DNA of 64,000 bases, taken from Kudoa neothunni. Taxonomy: Eukaryota; Cnidaria. Positions 62,135-64,000 of this stretch are shown in pieces. Each line of letters opens with the position of its first letter. Positions within the stretch are counted from its first letter, which is position 1. The notes below the pieces were generated by a model, which searched no databases, had not been told where the DNA came from, and was given only the letters and a program-made list of their open reading frames with translations. The stretch covers positions 4,526,001-4,590,000 of the forward strand of contig OZ199839.1 in the NCBI GenBank assembly GCA_964304625.1. Reading direction: 5' to 3'. A program made the translations under genes and the position numbers.

Positions 62135-62840
62135 ATAAAACTAGCGCAAAAGCCCCGCTTCGCATGGGCTTCCCTTCCGGCCACGCAGACTAAAGCCTTG
62201 ATTAGACCAGGGTCATTTGAAGTTCAAAGTAAATTAATGGTATTTAAATCAATAGTGGAAAGATTACCCAATTAACGGATGATTTATTTAACTAATTGGA
62301 CGTATGAACCTTATTTAATATTTATAAAAACGAATAAACACTACTGAGCGTTTAAATTTCCTATTTAAAACTCCTAAAACATCGATTTTCTCCTTGTTGT
62401 TTGCAGTAATCTCTAAATCATACCATATGAATACGACTAATCTTGTTAAACATCAACAAATGGATTTCATATTAATGCTTGGCTATATAACCTAATATTA
62501 CCTTCTTTATTTGAACTATTTCAATTATTAAATTACTTTTCAATAATTTTAAATTAAATAAACGTGATTGTACGTTTAAAATTAACTTTTAAAACTTTAG
62601 AGAAATGATCTATATGTTTGCATAAATCCTAAAATCAAACCACTCATGCCACGTGAAAATATTTTTAGTCATTTTGTAGGATGCAAACGTTTTGTAATTT
62701 TTTACGTATACGTATTTTGCTATGTCAAAATAAAATTTTTTCTTTCCATATGTATGCTCAAATGGAGCGTTATGTCTCTCTATAAAGAATGAAAAATGCG
62801 TACACACACGGATTTCCGGTTTGCTTTATATACTAGATTT
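62135..62840 (+). repeat. Dispersed repeat, family B copy 3
   Basis: It begins ACTAGCGCAAAAGCCCCGCTTCGC and ends with ACACACACGGATTTCC and a TATA-rich stretch (GCTTTATATACTAG), the same head and tail as copies 1 and 2. There is no coding frame. RTE-derived or Helitron-derived, by analogy with arthropod repeats. Confidence 0.6.
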
Positions 62841-63002
62841 TTTTCAAAAAATAGGTTTATTGTAACATATAAGGCTTAAAATACAATCGTTAGTTTAAAA
62901 CAAAGAAAAAAGATTGAACATCACATTAAAAGATCGTATATATATCCAAAAAATGAAGTGGAAAGTTTAATATATATTTTATACTATATTATAGTGTTAG
63001 GG

Positions 63003-63111
63003 CTTCCAGATGGTTCTAGTTTAACATAGAATACACTGAAAGCTTCTATAACAATCTATCATCGGCCTAGATGTTTCTAGAACATTCTGGATTCTAAATT
63101 CCATATATAAA
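63003..63111 (+). promoter_or_regulatory. Heat-shock-element and TATA promoter-like block
   Basis: TTCTAGAACATTCTGGA at 63075-63091 contains alternating TTC and GAA pentamers with 2-bp spacing, a near-ideal heat shock element (TTCnnGAAnnTTCnnGA). A weaker one is TTCCAGATGGTTCTAG at about 63004. A TATATAA box is at 63104-63110, 13 bp downstream, as in hsp promoters. The first downstream ATG (about 63150) opens only MVSCLNI, so no heat shock gene is visible. It is a stranded promoter, or drives a spliced gene outside the window. Confidence 0.5.
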
Positions 63112-64000
63112 CAGCTTTGTAGATATACATATAGTGATATTAATAACAATGGTGTCTTGTCTTAACATATAGAAATCCTATTAACGTTGCTTCTTTTTAT
63201 TTTGTATAGTTAACTTTCGTTAAGAGTGTTTCTTTAAAAATTAATTGTTCAACGATTTTTTCTGACAGATATCAAATACAATGAAGATTGAAGATTCATT
63301 GTATTGTCGCTATAAAAATTTCATGATAAAAGTTTTACGATAAAATGATTATAACTTATTTTATAATTCGAATAAATTAATAAAAAAAATTTCTAAACTA
63401 AAATATATAATGATTGATTGTATTGTTATCCTAAAAGGTTCATAGTCGATGTACATAAAAAAATAGAGAAGATAAATTAAAGTAAGATGCGTAAGGCTTA
63501 ATTAAACGGCCGAGGCGTATAATTTTGAAACGATCAATTCACAAAAAATGTTGTTAAGACATATAATAAACTTAGAAGTTAATGTGAAAACAATAAAATG
63601 TGTTTTCAATATTCATTGGAAATTTAACGATGATTTCATGTGTGCCGACAGCGTAGTATTCGGGATTTTGTGCCAAAATTAGATGTTATCATAATTAGCT
63701 GTAAACTTCCTCTCGGCATTCTTCTATTTTAATATAAACAACCGCAAAAAAATCGACGTGCAAAAGGATGTTTTTTAGGTGCCACATCTTACCCTATTAC
63801 CGAACTTTACGTAACGCGCATATATTTTATTTCTTATGAATAAAACGATTTTTGCATATTATTAATTTATTAGGTACTTTTCTAAATCATATTTGAATAT
63901 TGTATTGGTAAATTTCTAATATAATGAAAATCGCTCGACTTACGTTTGAAAAAGGGGATTCATTTATAATAATTTACTAATTATTGGATGTGTTCAATTA
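63112..64000. other. AT-rich end region
   Basis: No supported gene or repeat. Small frames start after the promoter-like block but stop within 20 codons. Confidence 0.35.

Noticed and set aside
1-64000. CRISPR array, prophage or bacterial operon
   Set aside because: Introns, eukaryotic gene families and transposon types exclude a prokaryotic origin. No regular repeat-spacer array was seen.

Overview
The window is AT-rich eukaryotic nuclear DNA from an animal-like genome. Four or five host genes lie on the minus strand as islands in a dense field of decayed DNA transposons. The recognisable host genes are DHODH (1-1310, its 3' end beyond the window), TAF5 (16939-19772), UBR7 (37384-39211) and an unrecognised small type-I membrane protein gene (36686-37239). 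Introns traced by reading splice sites are very short, mostly 40-110 nt. UBR7 has seven exons with introns of 40, 48, 49, 85, 67, 92 and similar lengths. Short introns, strong AT bias, divergent proteins and a high DNA-transposon load suggest a fast-evolving invertebrate, such as a myxozoan or a parasitic copepod. The sequence alone does not settle the species.

Layout. 1-1310 DHODH. 1.7-7.7 kb dispersed repeats, a Merlin transposase remnant, and a MULE C-terminal fragment with a SWIM finger. 7.7-13.8 kb a nest: a Tigger-like element holds a Tc1-like element (7864-10065), which itself holds a solo LTR-like unit; a piggyBac remnant and a second Tigger follow. 14579-16505 a hAT element with a perfect 8-bp target duplication. 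16.9-19.8 kb TAF5, then a small ORF and a tRNA-like sequence. 21312-23192 a third Tigger-like element. 24594-26488 a piggyBac element flanked by TTAA. 26504-32734 a long, broken, intronless coiled-coil reading frame ending in a transmembrane helix and carrying its own hAT MITE. 33-36 kb Helitron-like and piggyBac-like fragments. 36.7-39.2 kb the membrane protein gene and UBR7. 39.8-45.9 kb hAT, piggyBac and Merlin pieces and a dispersed repeat. 45889-51401 a second multi-layer nest (Tc1-like holding a piggyBac MITE and a full hAT element). 51.4-52.7 kb a MITE holding a second LTR-like copy. 52961-55916 and 59115-61980 are two related MULEs with terminal inverted repeats. One of them carries a PHD finger. 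63.0-63.1 kb holds a heat-shock-element/TATA promoter-like block.

The host genes belong to unrelated pathways (pyrimidine synthesis, TFIID, N-recognin) and show no operon logic. The main biology is transposon nesting. At least eight insertions can be bounded to the base by target-site duplications, giving relative ages. Nothing here is a convincing new defence or biosynthetic system. The least explained objects are the coiled-coil fossil, the glycosylated membrane protein gene, the MULE-PHD fusion and an unexplained open frame antisense to TAF5.
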